64,000 nucleotides of DNA from Nibrella saemangeumensis (GTDB taxonomy: Bacteria; Bacteroidota; Bacteroidia; Cytophagales; Spirosomataceae): contig NZ_BAABHD010000029.1 of the NCBI RefSeq assembly GCF_039541915.1, forward strand, positions 248,001 to 312,000, given 5' to 3'. Both the position numbers and the translations under genes were made by a program. Each line of letters opens with the position of its first letter. Position 1 is the first letter of the stretch. This document shows positions 52,339 to 60,607 of this stretch, one piece after another. Below the pieces are notes generated by a model. The model searched no databases. It was not told the DNA's origin and saw only the letters and a program-made list of their open reading frames with translations.

Positions 52339-52644
52339 CTAGGTCCGTTCAACGGTAAATCCGCTTCCATCGACGTGCTGCTCATAGCCAATCGTGAGGC
52401 CAAGTACATAAAGCAGGTGTTTTTTGTCGATGATTACCCGTACGTCGTCCAGCAGGTAGGTTTCGTCGGATTCGCCCGGCATGTCAAATCCCAACAGCCA
52501 CGATGCCCCGCACCCACCTCCGCGTATGCCTACGCGCAGCCCGTACTCCGACGGGATCTTATTGGCGCTCAGTGTATCCAGGATCTGCGCCCTAGCTTCG
52601 GGCCGGATCTGCACCGGTTGCTCAATATCAATTGCTGTTTTCAA
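52339..52644 (-). CDS. HesB/IscA family protein lacking the C-terminal CxC
   Basis: A protein of about 101 residues of the A-type iron-sulfur carrier fold: IRPEARAQILDTL, GLRVGIRGGGCGASWLLGFD and VIIDKKHLLYVLGLTIGYE. Of the three cysteines that bind iron-sulfur clusters in IscA, only the first (GGGCGAS) remains; the usual CGCG near the C-terminus is replaced by VDGSGFTVERT. This variant is, as I recall, common in Bacteroidota, and its cluster-binding ability is doubtful. No ATG is available: the frame can start at TTG 52644 (used here, it fits the family length) or TTG 52686. The kinase gene is downstream. Confidence 0.8.
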   Translation of the reverse strand: MKTAIDIEQPVQIRPEARAQILDTLSANKIPSEYGLRVGIRGGGCGASWLLGFDMPGESDETYLLDDVRVIIDKKHLLYVLGLTIGYEQHVDGSGFTVERT

Positions 52645-52729
52645 AATAATTATGTTGATGACGTCGCCATCAGGCCCGTAGTCCAAGGGGAGGCAACAGA
52701 CTTAACGCCAGTAAAATAAAGCAATACAT

Positions 52730-52747
52730 CAAAATTAGCTAATTTTG
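52730..52747. promoter_or_regulatory. 18-base palindrome with -7 boxes on both strands
   Basis: CAAAATTAGCTAATTTTG is a perfect palindrome; each half contains TAATTTTG, which fits the Bacteroidota -7 box TAnnTTTG. It lies between the divergent HesB gene (start 52644 or 52686) and the membrane protein gene (start 52770), so the same 18 bases could serve both promoters. No TTG at -33 is seen on either strand. Confidence 0.45.
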
Positions 52748-52769
52748 GGCATATTAATATACCAAATGT

Positions 52770-53312
52770 ATGGAGTTATTGAGTGAGTTATTAAAGTTGG
52801 TAATTCCTGCCGGCCTGGTTTTATACGGCATGTACCTGACCGTAAAACTGCTGCTCGAACGCGACGCCGACCGCTACCGCTACGAGGTGCAGAACCGCTA
52901 CACCGAGGCCGTGATTCCGATACGCCTGCAGGCCTATGAGCGGATGGTTCTCTTTCTGGAACGTATCAGCCCTAATAACCTGCTGCCCCGGCTCGGTAAC
53001 AGCGCGACCACAGCGCTGGAGTTTCAGCAGTTGCTGCTTCAGGAAATACGGGAAGAGTTTAACCATAACCTGTCGCAGCAGGTGTATATGAGCCAGCATG
53101 CCTGGGATCACATTCAGTTGGCACTCAACGAAGTCATGTCACTGGTGAATCAGGCAGCCGCCAATGTGGCAGCCGATGCCGCTCCGATCGAACTATCAAA
53201 GAAAATATTCGGACAGATCATCGATCAGGGTCAGCAGCCAACGGCCGAGGCCCTGCGGGTGGTCAAAAGCGAGATTCAGGTGATGTTTATGGAGCAACCA
53301 AAAACCACCTGA
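52770..53312 (+). CDS. conserved membrane-anchored protein of unknown function
   Basis: A 180-residue protein with one N-terminal membrane helix (LVIPAGLVLYGMYLTVKLLL) and a helical soluble part (YRYEVQNRYTEAVIPIRLQAYERMVLFLERISP...LQEIREEFNHNLSQQVYMS..AWDHIQLALNEVMSLVNQAA). It resembles proteins I have seen annotated in many Bacteroidota as DUF7935, but I know no function. The body looks like a helical bundle on the cytoplasmic side. Divergent from hesB and convergent with the HMG-CoA lyase gene (3-base gap between stops). Confidence 0.78.
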   Translation: MELLSELLKLVIPAGLVLYGMYLTVKLLLERDADRYRYEVQNRYTEAVIPIRLQAYERMVLFLERISPNNLLPRLGNSATTALEFQQLLLQEIREEFNHNLSQQVYMSQHAWDHIQLALNEVMSLVNQAAANVAADAAPIELSKKIFGQIIDQGQQPTAEALRVVKSEIQVMFMEQPKTT

Positions 53313-53315
53313 GGG

Positions 53316-54167
53316 TTACCGTTCGCCGAATACTTCCTGCGAAAGCTGCATGGCCTGCTGCAGCACATTCATCTGAAGCGCCGAGGGATACCCTTCTTCC
53401 GCCAGCACCTGAATAATCTCTTCGGTCGGCAGATTGCCGGTGAGTTGGTCGGCAGCCATCGGGCACCCGCCAAAACCCCGTAAGGCTCCGTCGATGCGCC
53501 GGACGCCGGCTCGCATGGCGGCTTTTACCTTACCGGCGGCTTCGCCCGGCCGGGCATGCAGGTGGGCACCAAACTCGATATCCGGAAACGTGCGTAAGAG
53601 GTGACTGAAGAGGCTTTCGATAGCCTGTGGCGTAGACGTGCCAACGGTATCGGAAGGCGCAATGATGCGCACGCCCAGCTGTGCCAGGCGCCCGGTGAAC
53701 TCACCTACCAGCGCGGGACTGTAAGGATCGCCATAGGGGTTGCCAAAGCCCATGGAGAGGTAGACGACCAGCTTCTTACGGTGTTGTTCGCACAGCGTCT
53801 GCATTTGTGCCACCTCCTCAAATGCCTGGGCAACGCTTTTGTTGGTGTTCCGTTGCTGAAACGTTTCGGATACCGACAAGGGGAAACCCAGAAAGCGAAT
53901 GGTGTCGTAACCCGCTGCCTGCTCAGCCCCCCGCAGATTGGCCACAATCGCCAGCAGTTTGGTCGTGGTGTTGCGGAGATCGAGCCCGGCTAGCACCTCC
54001 GCCGTATCCTGCATCTGCGGTACCGCTTTCGGCGATACGAAGCTGCCAAAGTCCAGGGTATCAAAGCCGACCTGCAACAGCGTATTCAGGTACCGGATTT
54101 TTAGGTCGGTCGGCACAAAGTGGGCGAGCCCCTGCATAGCATCGCGGGGACATTCGATTAGTTTCAT
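53316..54167 (-). CDS. hydroxymethylglutaryl-CoA lyase family protein
   Basis: A 283-residue TIM-barrel lyase that would split HMG-CoA to acetoacetate and acetyl-CoA in leucine breakdown. Seen: IECPRDAMQGL (usually E-x-PRD-G-x-Q), TLDFGSFVSPKAVPQM, STGFGNPYGD-like LSMGFGNPYGDPYSP, IIAPSDTVGTSTP, FGAHLHARPGEA (metal-binding HxH) and FGGCPMA holding the catalytic Cys. The first motif has AM where DG/GL is common. The Arg-Asp pair and the GGCP Cys remain, so activity is plausible. Confidence 0.9.
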   Translation of the reverse strand: MKLIECPRDAMQGLAHFVPTDLKIRYLNTLLQVGFDTLDFGSFVSPKAVPQMQDTAEVLAGLDLRNTTTKLLAIVANLRGAEQAAGYDTIRFLGFPLSVSETFQQRNTNKSVAQAFEEVAQMQTLCEQHRKKLVVYLSMGFGNPYGDPYSPALVGEFTGRLAQLGVRIIAPSDTVGTSTPQAIESLFSHLLRTFPDIEFGAHLHARPGEAAGKVKAAMRAGVRRIDGALRGFGGCPMAADQLTGNLPTEEIIQVLAEEGYPSALQMNVLQQAMQLSQEVFGER

Positions 54168-54229
54168 GATGGAGGGATAGAACCCGGTTCAATTTAATAA
54201 TGTTATCAAATTAGCAAAAAACACCATTA

Positions 54230-56641
54230 ATGCTTTACCCCAATACCGTAGAATCCAAATTAGGTTTCGATAAAATACGCGAATTATTGAAGCAGGCCTG
54301 CATCAGTCCGCTGGGGCAGGATTATGTCGATAAAATTCGGTATACCGATAATTTTCAACTCATTGACAAACTGCTGCGGCAAACAGCCGAGTTTAAGCAG
54401 ATTGTGCAGTATGAACCCGACTTTCCGTCGTCGAACTACATTGATGTACGACCGCACCTGAGCAAAGCCCGCATCGAAGGTATGGCGCTCTCGGAAGCGG
54501 AGTTTTTCGACATTAAGTTATCGCTCAGGACCATTCAACAATGCCTGAAGTTTCTGGAGCAGCGCGAGACCAACAGCTACCCGTTCCTGACCGAACTGGC
54601 GGGTCCGGTAGCCATTGACAAAAAGCTGACCGAAGCGCTGGAGCGGGTAATCGACGACCGCGGGCATGTGCGCGATACGGCCTCGCCCGAACTGGCCAAC
54701 ATTCGCCGGCGGATCATTGCCGAGAATAGTAACCTGCGCAAGCGGCTGGACAGCATCCTGAAACAGGCCCGCGCCCAGGGCTGGATTCCCGACGATCTGA
54801 GCCTGACCGTGCGTAGCGGCCGATTGGTTATTCCGCTGGCGGCCGAGCACAAGCGCAAGATCAAGGGGTTTATCCACGACGAATCCGCCACCGGACAGAC
54901 GGTATTTATTGAACCCGCCGAGGTATTCGACGCCAATAATGAGGTTCGGGAACTGGAGTACGAAGAACGGCGCGAGATCTACCGCATCCTGCTGGCACTG
55001 ACGGATCAGTTGCGCCCTCACCTGCCGGATGTTCAGAAAGCCGTCAACTTTCTGGCGATGATTGATTTCATTCGGGCCAAAGCCCGGCTGGCATCTCAGC
55101 TGGATGCGGGTATGCCGAAGCTGGTAAACCGACCGCTGGTCAACTGGACCGATGCCCGGCACCCGCTGCTGTACCTGTCCTTTCAGAAGCAGGGAAAGAA
55201 AGTAATTCCCCTTACGGTGCGACTGGACGAAACACAACGGATTCTGATCATCTCCGGACCCAACGCCGGCGGCAAATCGGTGGCGCTGAAAACCATTGGC
55301 CTGACCCAGTATATGCTGCAATGCGGGCTGCTGGTACCCGTTACCGACTACTCCGAAATGGGCGTTTTCCAGAATCTGTTTATCGACATCGGTGATGAGC
55401 AGTCCATTGAAAACGACCTGAGTACGTACAGTTCGCACCTGACAGCCATGCGGCAGTTTCTAGTCGGTGCCAACAAACGAACGCTGTTTCTGATCGACGA
55501 ATTTGGTACCGGCACTGAACCCGGCCAGGGCGGAGCCATCGCCGAAGCCATTCTGGAGGAACTAAATAAATCAGGAGCGTACGGGGTCATTAACACCCAC
55601 TACACCAACCTGAAAGTGTTTGCCGATAAAACAGATGGTCTTATCAACGGGGCCATGCGATTTGATGGCGAACACCTGGAGCCGCTGTACGCGCTTGAGA
55701 TGGGCCGGCCCGGCAGTTCATTTGCGTTTGAAATTGCTTCCAAGATCAACCTGCCTAATGCGGTAATCAACCGGGCTAAAGAGAAACTGGGCAGCCAGCA
55801 GGTCAACTTCGAAAAGCTGCTGAAGGAGCTGGATATTGAGAAGCGCGTTTTTGCGGAGAAAAACCTGGAGGTGGGTATTAACCAGCGGAAACTGGCCCAG
55901 CAGTTGGCGGAATATACCGCGCTTAAGACGAAGCTGGAGAACGAGCAGAAGCAACTTCTTAATGATGCCAAGCAAAAAGCCAAAGCCCTGGTGCAGGAGG
56001 CCAATCAGCGCATTGAGAACACCATCCGGGAAATTAAAGAAAACAAAGCTGAGCGGGAAGCTACCCGGCAGGTGCGGCAAAACCTGGAGCAGTTTGAGAA
56101 GCAGACGCTGAAAACCGAAATCCTGGTTGACGAACCCAAACCCCAGCAACAGGAAGAGTTCGAAGCTTCAGACGGTGCCATTACCGTTGGTAGCTACGTG
56201 CGGCTGATAGGCCAGAACACCGTGGGAGAAGTGCTTTCGCTGCGGGGCAAAGACGCCGAGATCCGGATTGGCGACCTGAAATCGACCGTTAAACTGAACC
56301 GGCTGGAGAAGGTAAGCCGCAAAGTCTTCCGCGAAGCGACCGGCAAGGAAGAAAGACCACGGGTGCAGGGGGTAGACATCAATGAGAAGATGATGAACTT
56401 CAGCTTCAACCTGGACATTCGTGGCAAGCGGGGTGAAGAAGCCCTGGGCGAACTTGACCAGTTCATCGACAACGCGCTGATGCTGGGCTACCCTGAACTC
56501 CGCATCGTTCACGGCAAAGGCGACGGTATTCTGCGTACCCTGGTGCGTAATCACCTGCGCGGTTACCCACAGGTAGCCCGGATGGAAGACGAACACGCCG
56601 ACCGGGGCGGCCCCGGCGTCACAATCGTGAAGATGAAATAA
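54230..56641 (+). CDS. mutS2: endonuclease MutS2
   Basis: An 803-residue MutS-family ATPase with a C-terminal Smr nuclease domain. It acts on recombination intermediates or, in Bacillus, on collided ribosomes. There is no mismatch-recognition domain. The ATPase has Walker A SGPNAGGKSVALK, then LSTYSSHLTAM and FLIDEFGTGTEPGQGGAIAEA. A long coiled coil (about 515-630, rich in Lys/Glu/Gln) joins to a KOW-like region and to Smr (about 725-803: LDIRGKRGEEALGEL and RIVHGKGDGILR). All key residues are present and length is normal. Confidence 0.96.
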   Translation: MLYPNTVESKLGFDKIRELLKQACISPLGQDYVDKIRYTDNFQLIDKLLRQTAEFKQIVQYEPDFPSSNYIDVRPHLSKARIEGMALSEAEFFDIKLSLRTIQQCLKFLEQRETNSYPFLTELAGPVAIDKKLTEALERVIDDRGHVRDTASPELANIRRRIIAENSNLRKRLDSILKQARAQGWIPDDLSLTVRSGRLVIPLAAEHKRKIKGFIHDESATGQTVFIEPAEVFDANNEVRELEYEERREIYRILLALTDQLRPHLPDVQKAVNFLAMIDFIRAKARLASQLDAGMPKLVNRPLVNWTDARHPLLYLSFQKQGKKVIPLTVRLDETQRILIISGPNAGGKSVALKTIGLTQYMLQCGLLVPVTDYSEMGVFQNLFIDIGDEQSIENDLSTYSSHLTAMRQFLVGANKRTLFLIDEFGTGTEPGQGGAIAEAILEELNKSGAYGVINTHYTNLKVFADKTDGLINGAMRFDGEHLEPLYALEMGRPGSSFAFEIASKINLPNAVINRAKEKLGSQQVNFEKLLKELDIEKRVFAEKNLEVGINQRKLAQQLAEYTALKTKLENEQKQLLNDAKQKAKALVQEANQRIENTIREIKENKAEREATRQVRQNLEQFEKQTLKTEILVDEPKPQQQEEFEASDGAITVGSYVRLIGQNTVGEVLSLRGKDAEIRIGDLKSTVKLNRLEKVSRKVFREATGKEERPRVQGVDINEKMMNFSFNLDIRGKRGEEALGELDQFIDNALMLGYPELRIVHGKGDGILRTLVRNHLRGYPQVARMEDEHADRGGPGVTIVKMK

Positions 56642-56716
56642 AAAAAGGGCTTCTGTAAAAACGGAACCTGCGGTATGGAGTTAATACTTTCAGTACCAAC
56701 TTCATCAACTCTACGC

Positions 56717-57226
56717 ATGAAAACGAACGCAAAAACTACCGGCATGCTGCTGGTATTCAGTCTCGTGGTCAGTACGGTCCAGTATAGTTGCCAGTCGAAA
56801 GTAAAGCAGGCAACCAAAGACGTCCAGAATGAGTACAAAGACGTTGTACAGGCAAAAGAAAAAGGGGCCGAACCCGATAAGATACAGGAAGAACGGCAGG
56901 AACTAAACCAGGCCCGTCAGGATTATGTCGAAACCTGGGAGGAGGAACGCAACAAAATCAAAGATGAGATCAACGAAGGTGTTCAGCGTATAGACCAGTC
57001 GATTGCCCGGCTGGAGCAGGATATGCAAAAAGCTGACGCCAATGCCCGTGACAAATACCTCAAATCTATTTCGGACCTGCGGCAGGAACGAAACCAGTTG
57101 GAGAGCCGGTCAAAAGATGTGATTGCCGCCACGCAGGCTACCTGGTCTAACACCAAACGGCAAATACGCCGTGATATTGATGCGTCCAAAGATCGGATCA
57201 ACCGGTTGGTTGGCGATGCCAGGTGA
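56717..57226 (+). CDS. coiled-coil lipoprotein of unknown function
   Basis: A 169-residue protein with a lipoprotein signal and lipobox VQYSC (Cys about residue 25), followed by an almost fully helical, Gln/Glu/Lys/Arg-rich body that reads as a long coiled coil (VKQATKDVQNEYKDVV to SKDRINRLVGDAR). I recognise no family; the composition resembles periplasmic coiled-coil lipoproteins that space or brace the envelope. The start at 56717 is preferred over 56675 because it gives a proper signal peptide. It is followed by a terminator at 57252. Confidence 0.75.
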   Translation: MKTNAKTTGMLLVFSLVVSTVQYSCQSKVKQATKDVQNEYKDVVQAKEKGAEPDKIQEERQELNQARQDYVETWEEERNKIKDEINEGVQRIDQSIARLEQDMQKADANARDKYLKSISDLRQERNQLESRSKDVIAATQATWSNTKRQIRRDIDASKDRINRLVGDAR

Positions 57227-57251
57227 GGCAGATTCTTTTCTGCTATTGTCT

Positions 57252-57276
57252 AACCCGGCTCCGTCCGGGTTTTCTT
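57252..57276 (+). terminator. intrinsic terminator of the coiled-coil lipoprotein gene
   Basis: AACCCGG (57252-57258), loop CTCCGT, CCGGGTT (57265-57271), then TTCTTAT. Short but GC-rich stem, 26 bases past the stop. Confidence 0.7.
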
Positions 57277-57369
57277 ATACGTCTGGGGCGCATAACACGT
57301 TTTAAAAAGAAGAACAGGTTCAAATTACCGCTATATCTTGCATTTTTGTAACAGTTAAGTTTTTTCATC

Positions 57370-58089
57370 ATGCGCCTATCAAATTCGATAATGCTTTTTA
57401 CAATGCTGGCGGGCAGTCTGCTTTCCTGGGCTGTCTTTGCCCAGCAGCCGGTCCTGGTAAGCCCGCAAACGGCCGATTCGCTGCTGCGGAACGTACCGGC
57501 CATTCAATTGCTGGATGTCAGAACCGCCGGCGAATTTGCCAGTGGTCACCTCCGCAACGCCCGCAATCTGGACGTTCGCGACCCGGAGTTCGAAAAAAAG
57601 CTGGCTCAGCTTGATCCGAAACGGCCGTTGGTGGTCTATTGCCTGGTGGGGGGGCGTAGCGCCAAAGCCGCCGAAACCCTGGCCAAAGCCGGCTTTACGC
57701 TGGTGTACGATATGCAGGGGGGCTTTGCCAAATGGTCGGGCAGCGGCATGCCTATCGAAGAGGGCGCTACTCCGCCCAAAGGAGGTATGACGCTGGACGA
57801 ATTCACTCGCCTGACAGCGGCTGGTAAACCGGTGCTGGTCGATTTTTACGCTAAATGGTGCGCCCCCTGCCAGAAAATGCTGCCTACCGTTAAGAAGCTG
57901 GAAAAAGAAATGGCCAGTCAGGTCCGGATCATCACGCTGGACTACGACCAGAACCGACAATTGGCCCAGCAACTGGGCATCGACAGCATTCCGGCCTTCT
58001 TAATGTATAAAGACGGGAAGGTACACTGGAAGACGATGGGGATGGTCGAAGAAAAAGAGTTTCGCACGCAGATAAAGGCGGTGCAGTAG
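57370..58089 (+). CDS. secreted rhodanese-thioredoxin fusion protein
   Basis: A 239-residue protein with a signal peptide (ends FAQQP, about residue 25), a rhodanese domain (about 33-125, active-site Cys in VVYCLVGGRSAKAAE) and a thioredoxin domain (about 135-239, WCAPCQKM, cis-Pro in DSIPAFLMYKDG). It would act in the periplasm on sulfur transfer or disulfide reduction. Having both domains in one polypeptide suggests that the thioredoxin part regenerates the persulfide-carrying Cys, which is inference. The electron donor across the membrane is unknown. Confidence 0.92.
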   Translation: MRLSNSIMLFTMLAGSLLSWAVFAQQPVLVSPQTADSLLRNVPAIQLLDVRTAGEFASGHLRNARNLDVRDPEFEKKLAQLDPKRPLVVYCLVGGRSAKAAETLAKAGFTLVYDMQGGFAKWSGSGMPIEEGATPPKGGMTLDEFTRLTAAGKPVLVDFYAKWCAPCQKMLPTVKKLEKEMASQVRIITLDYDQNRQLAQQLGIDSIPAFLMYKDGKVHWKTMGMVEEKEFRTQIKAVQ

Positions 58090-58147
58090 CCAAAACACAA
58101 CCGATTGCCTGACAGTTACGTTTACGTCAAAACGTAAAGGCGATCAG

Positions 58148-59074
58148 ATGAAAAAGGGTTGGTGGATCATACTGGGATTACTTGTAGCCGGAGCGGCTAT
58201 TGCTTATTTCGGCTTTTTACGACCCGACAGGCAACCGGCTTCTGAATCCGATGATTCGTCGGCGGGGACAATTCAGCTCAAACCCAAAATGCGCATCCAG
58301 CGCATCCAGTTTTCCGACATCGACGATGAAACGCTGAATCTGAACCTGACCTTCCAGATCGTAAACCCGCTGCCGGTGGGCCTGAAGGCCAGCGCTGCCG
58401 ACTTTGCCTTGTATATGGATAATACACTGGTCCTCGAAGACCGGTATGCTCAATCTATTGATATACAGCCCAACGATAGCAGTTCTGTTACCCTCCCCTG
58501 TGTGTTACGGGCCAAACGGCTGAAGGAAGTAAACGACCGGCTGGCAGCCCGGAACCAGGACAGCGCCCTGTATCGGCTCCGCTTTACGGCCAACCTGGAT
58601 GTGCCTGTGCTGGGTGAGCGTACCATGACCATTAACACCCGCAAGACGTACCCGGTATATCACCTGCTGAAAATGAAAGTAGGGGGCGTTGATGTCGAGA
58701 AATTTGGACTGAAGGAATCTGACGTAAGCCTGACGCTGGAACTAAACAACCAGAACATCTTTCCAACCCACCTCAAACTGGCTAAGTATGCCCTGAAGGT
58801 AGACGACAAACTTATTGCCGAAGGCAGCCACCCTGATCCGGTCTATATGAAGCCCGAGAGCATTACCCCCGTTGATCTGCCACTGGAGGTGAAGACTGGT
58901 AAATTTACCGGTGCGGCTTTTAAAACGCTCTTTGCCAAGAAAACAACTCCGTTTGAGATCCGGATTGAGTACCAGACCATTAGCCGGAAAAGCGACGATC
59001 CGTTTAAAAACAGCAATCAATCGACGGTGATCCGGGGGACATTGAACGAACTGTTGACGAAAAAGAAGCGGTAG
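58148..59074 (+). CDS. LEA type 2 (water stress) domain protein
   Basis: A 308-residue protein anchored by one N-terminal helix (GWWIILGLLVAGAAIAYFGFL) with two LEA-2-like beta-sandwich repeats outside. They run from IQRIQFSDIDDETLNLNLTFQIVNPLPVGLKA and from VDVEKFGLKESDVSLTLELNNQNIFPTHLKLAKYALKVDD. LEA-2 domains resemble fibronectin-III folds and are linked to stress or envelope roles. The precise job is unknown. A strong bidirectional terminator follows. No operon partner is evident, with a 58-base gap after the rhodanese gene. Confidence 0.8.
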   Translation: MKKGWWIILGLLVAGAAIAYFGFLRPDRQPASESDDSSAGTIQLKPKMRIQRIQFSDIDDETLNLNLTFQIVNPLPVGLKASAADFALYMDNTLVLEDRYAQSIDIQPNDSSSVTLPCVLRAKRLKEVNDRLAARNQDSALYRLRFTANLDVPVLGERTMTINTRKTYPVYHLLKMKVGGVDVEKFGLKESDVSLTLELNNQNIFPTHLKLAKYALKVDDKLIAEGSHPDPVYMKPESITPVDLPLEVKTGKFTGAAFKTLFAKKTTPFEIRIEYQTISRKSDDPFKNSNQSTVIRGTLNELLTKKKR

Positions 59075-59077
59075 CCC

Positions 59078-59127
59078 ATTAATACAGATACCCCGCAACC
59101 ATTGGGCTGCGGGGTATCTGTATTAAT
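59078..59127. terminator. bidirectional intrinsic terminator, LEA2 gene / MFS gene
   Basis: Perfect 20-base arms (59078-59097 and 59108-59127) with core GATACCCCGCA/TGCGGGGTATC, a 10-base loop, and AT-rich bases at the foot. It separates convergent genes. Confidence 0.88.
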
Positions 59128-59143
59128 AGTTAATAGTAATAGA

Positions 59144-60391
59144 CTACAGGTTTGGCTGCTGCAGTACTTTCTCTTCGGTAACGTACGTAACCCGGCGATT
59201 ACGCATGAAGATATACAACAGGGTAAACGCCACAATCAGGATGATGGGGAATGTAGTCATTTTGAGCAGGGTAGCCTGACCAGCCGCCAGTTCCAGTTCA
59301 TCACCCGATAAGGTACCAGACATCGATGCCTTTGCGCTGTCAATCCAGCCACCGATAATGGGTTGGAAAATAGCCGTAGAGAACATCCCCATACCACCAA
59401 CAATAGACATACCCAGGGCACCACTCAGCGGAATGCGCTCAGCCACAAACCCAATCATGGTCGGCCAGAAATAACATACGCCAATAGCGAAGAATATAGC
59501 AGCCACGTAAGCCATAGCCCCGGTTTGGGTGCTGAACAGGTAGATACCGATGGTAGCAAAGATAGCCCCGCCCAGCAAGACACCAGTCTGATCCAGTTTA
59601 TGAATAATGGGACCACCGAAATACCGGCCCACCGCCATCAGGCCGGTTACCAGCGCCAGAATCAGCATCGGGCTGGCTCCGCTCTTGCTCATAATCAGAC
59701 CTACCCACTGCTGCGGACCAAATTCAGAAATAGCTGTCAGCGCCATGCAGGCCAGAATAAACAGGAACAGGGGCGTCAGCATCGCCTGGAAGTTTTTAGA
59801 CAGCGATGTTACGCCCTCGACACGCGGCTGCGGGAACGCCTGACCGAAGAACAGGAATGCATATACTATTGTAGGAATCATAATGACCCAGATCTGAGCC
59901 TGCCAGGGCAGACCGGCATCCGTCATAAACTTGGAAACCAGACTACCGATCACAATACCACCGGGGAACCACATATGGAACCGGTTCAGCATTTTGTTCA
60001 TCTGGGCACCGGTATACATATCGGCGATCAATGGGTTACAGGCCGCTTCGGTACAACCGTTACCAATACCGATAAATAGGGTTGAAATAAGCAGCGTAGA
60101 ATAACCCGTTGCGTAAATCGTCAGCAGGATACCCAGGGTGTGGCATACAAAGGCTACCCACATAATGATTTTAGGCCCTACGGTATGATAAACCAACCCG
60201 CCAATGATCATGGAAATCGGAAAACCGACAAACCACATGGAGTTGATAAAGCCAAGTTCCTCGGCCGTCAGATTAAATGCGGTGCCCAACTGAGGCAAAA
60301 TACCAGCCCGTATACTGAATGAAAAGGCGGTGGTAATCAAGGCGAAACAACTGGCGTTGAATAGCCGGGTTCGGTTAACGTCTAAGGTCAT
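59144..60391 (-). CDS. MFS transporter, FucP/NarK-like sugar permease group
   Basis: A 415-residue major facilitator protein with 12 hydrophobic helices. The start MTLDVNRTRLFNASCFALITTAFSFSIRAGILPQL places helix 1 correctly, and the central cytoplasmic loop is around SLSKNFQAML. It resembles the sugar-transporting MFS proteins common in Bacteroidota. A ROK-family kinase gene lies 216 bases upstream on the same strand, a common pairing of sugar uptake with phosphorylation. Substrate unknown. Confidence 0.85.
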   Translation of the reverse strand: MTLDVNRTRLFNASCFALITTAFSFSIRAGILPQLGTAFNLTAEELGFINSMWFVGFPISMIIGGLVYHTVGPKIIMWVAFVCHTLGILLTIYATGYSTLLISTLFIGIGNGCTEAACNPLIADMYTGAQMNKMLNRFHMWFPGGIVIGSLVSKFMTDAGLPWQAQIWVIMIPTIVYAFLFFGQAFPQPRVEGVTSLSKNFQAMLTPLFLFILACMALTAISEFGPQQWVGLIMSKSGASPMLILALVTGLMAVGRYFGGPIIHKLDQTGVLLGGAIFATIGIYLFSTQTGAMAYVAAIFFAIGVCYFWPTMIGFVAERIPLSGALGMSIVGGMGMFSTAIFQPIIGGWIDSAKASMSGTLSGDELELAAGQATLLKMTTFPIILIVAFTLLYIFMRNRRVTYVTEEKVLQQPNL

Positions 60392-60543
60392 AGTTAAGTG
60401 TACAGTTTGATGAAACGGAGAAAAGGTTTAGTTTAAACGGTAAAAGATTGGGACTACCACAATTCTACGCATTTTTTTGAAAATACTTATAGAGGCCCAA
60501 AAGAAGTTTTAAGGAAGCATCCTATCATCATTTATGCAGTTAT

Positions 60544-60571
60544 AACCCTGTTTTTGGCCAAAAACAGGGTT
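60544..60571. promoter_or_regulatory. 28-base perfect palindrome between ROK kinase and MFS genes
   Basis: AACCCTGTTTTTGG is followed immediately by its exact complement CCAAAAACAGGGTT, with no loop. No T-run follows on the minus strand, and it lies about 150 bases before the MFS start. The zero-base spacer favours a protein-binding operator over a terminator. Confidence 0.5.
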
Positions 60572-60607
60572 TGTGCCTGGAAGAAATTTACGCCCCTTCC
60601 CTAACGG

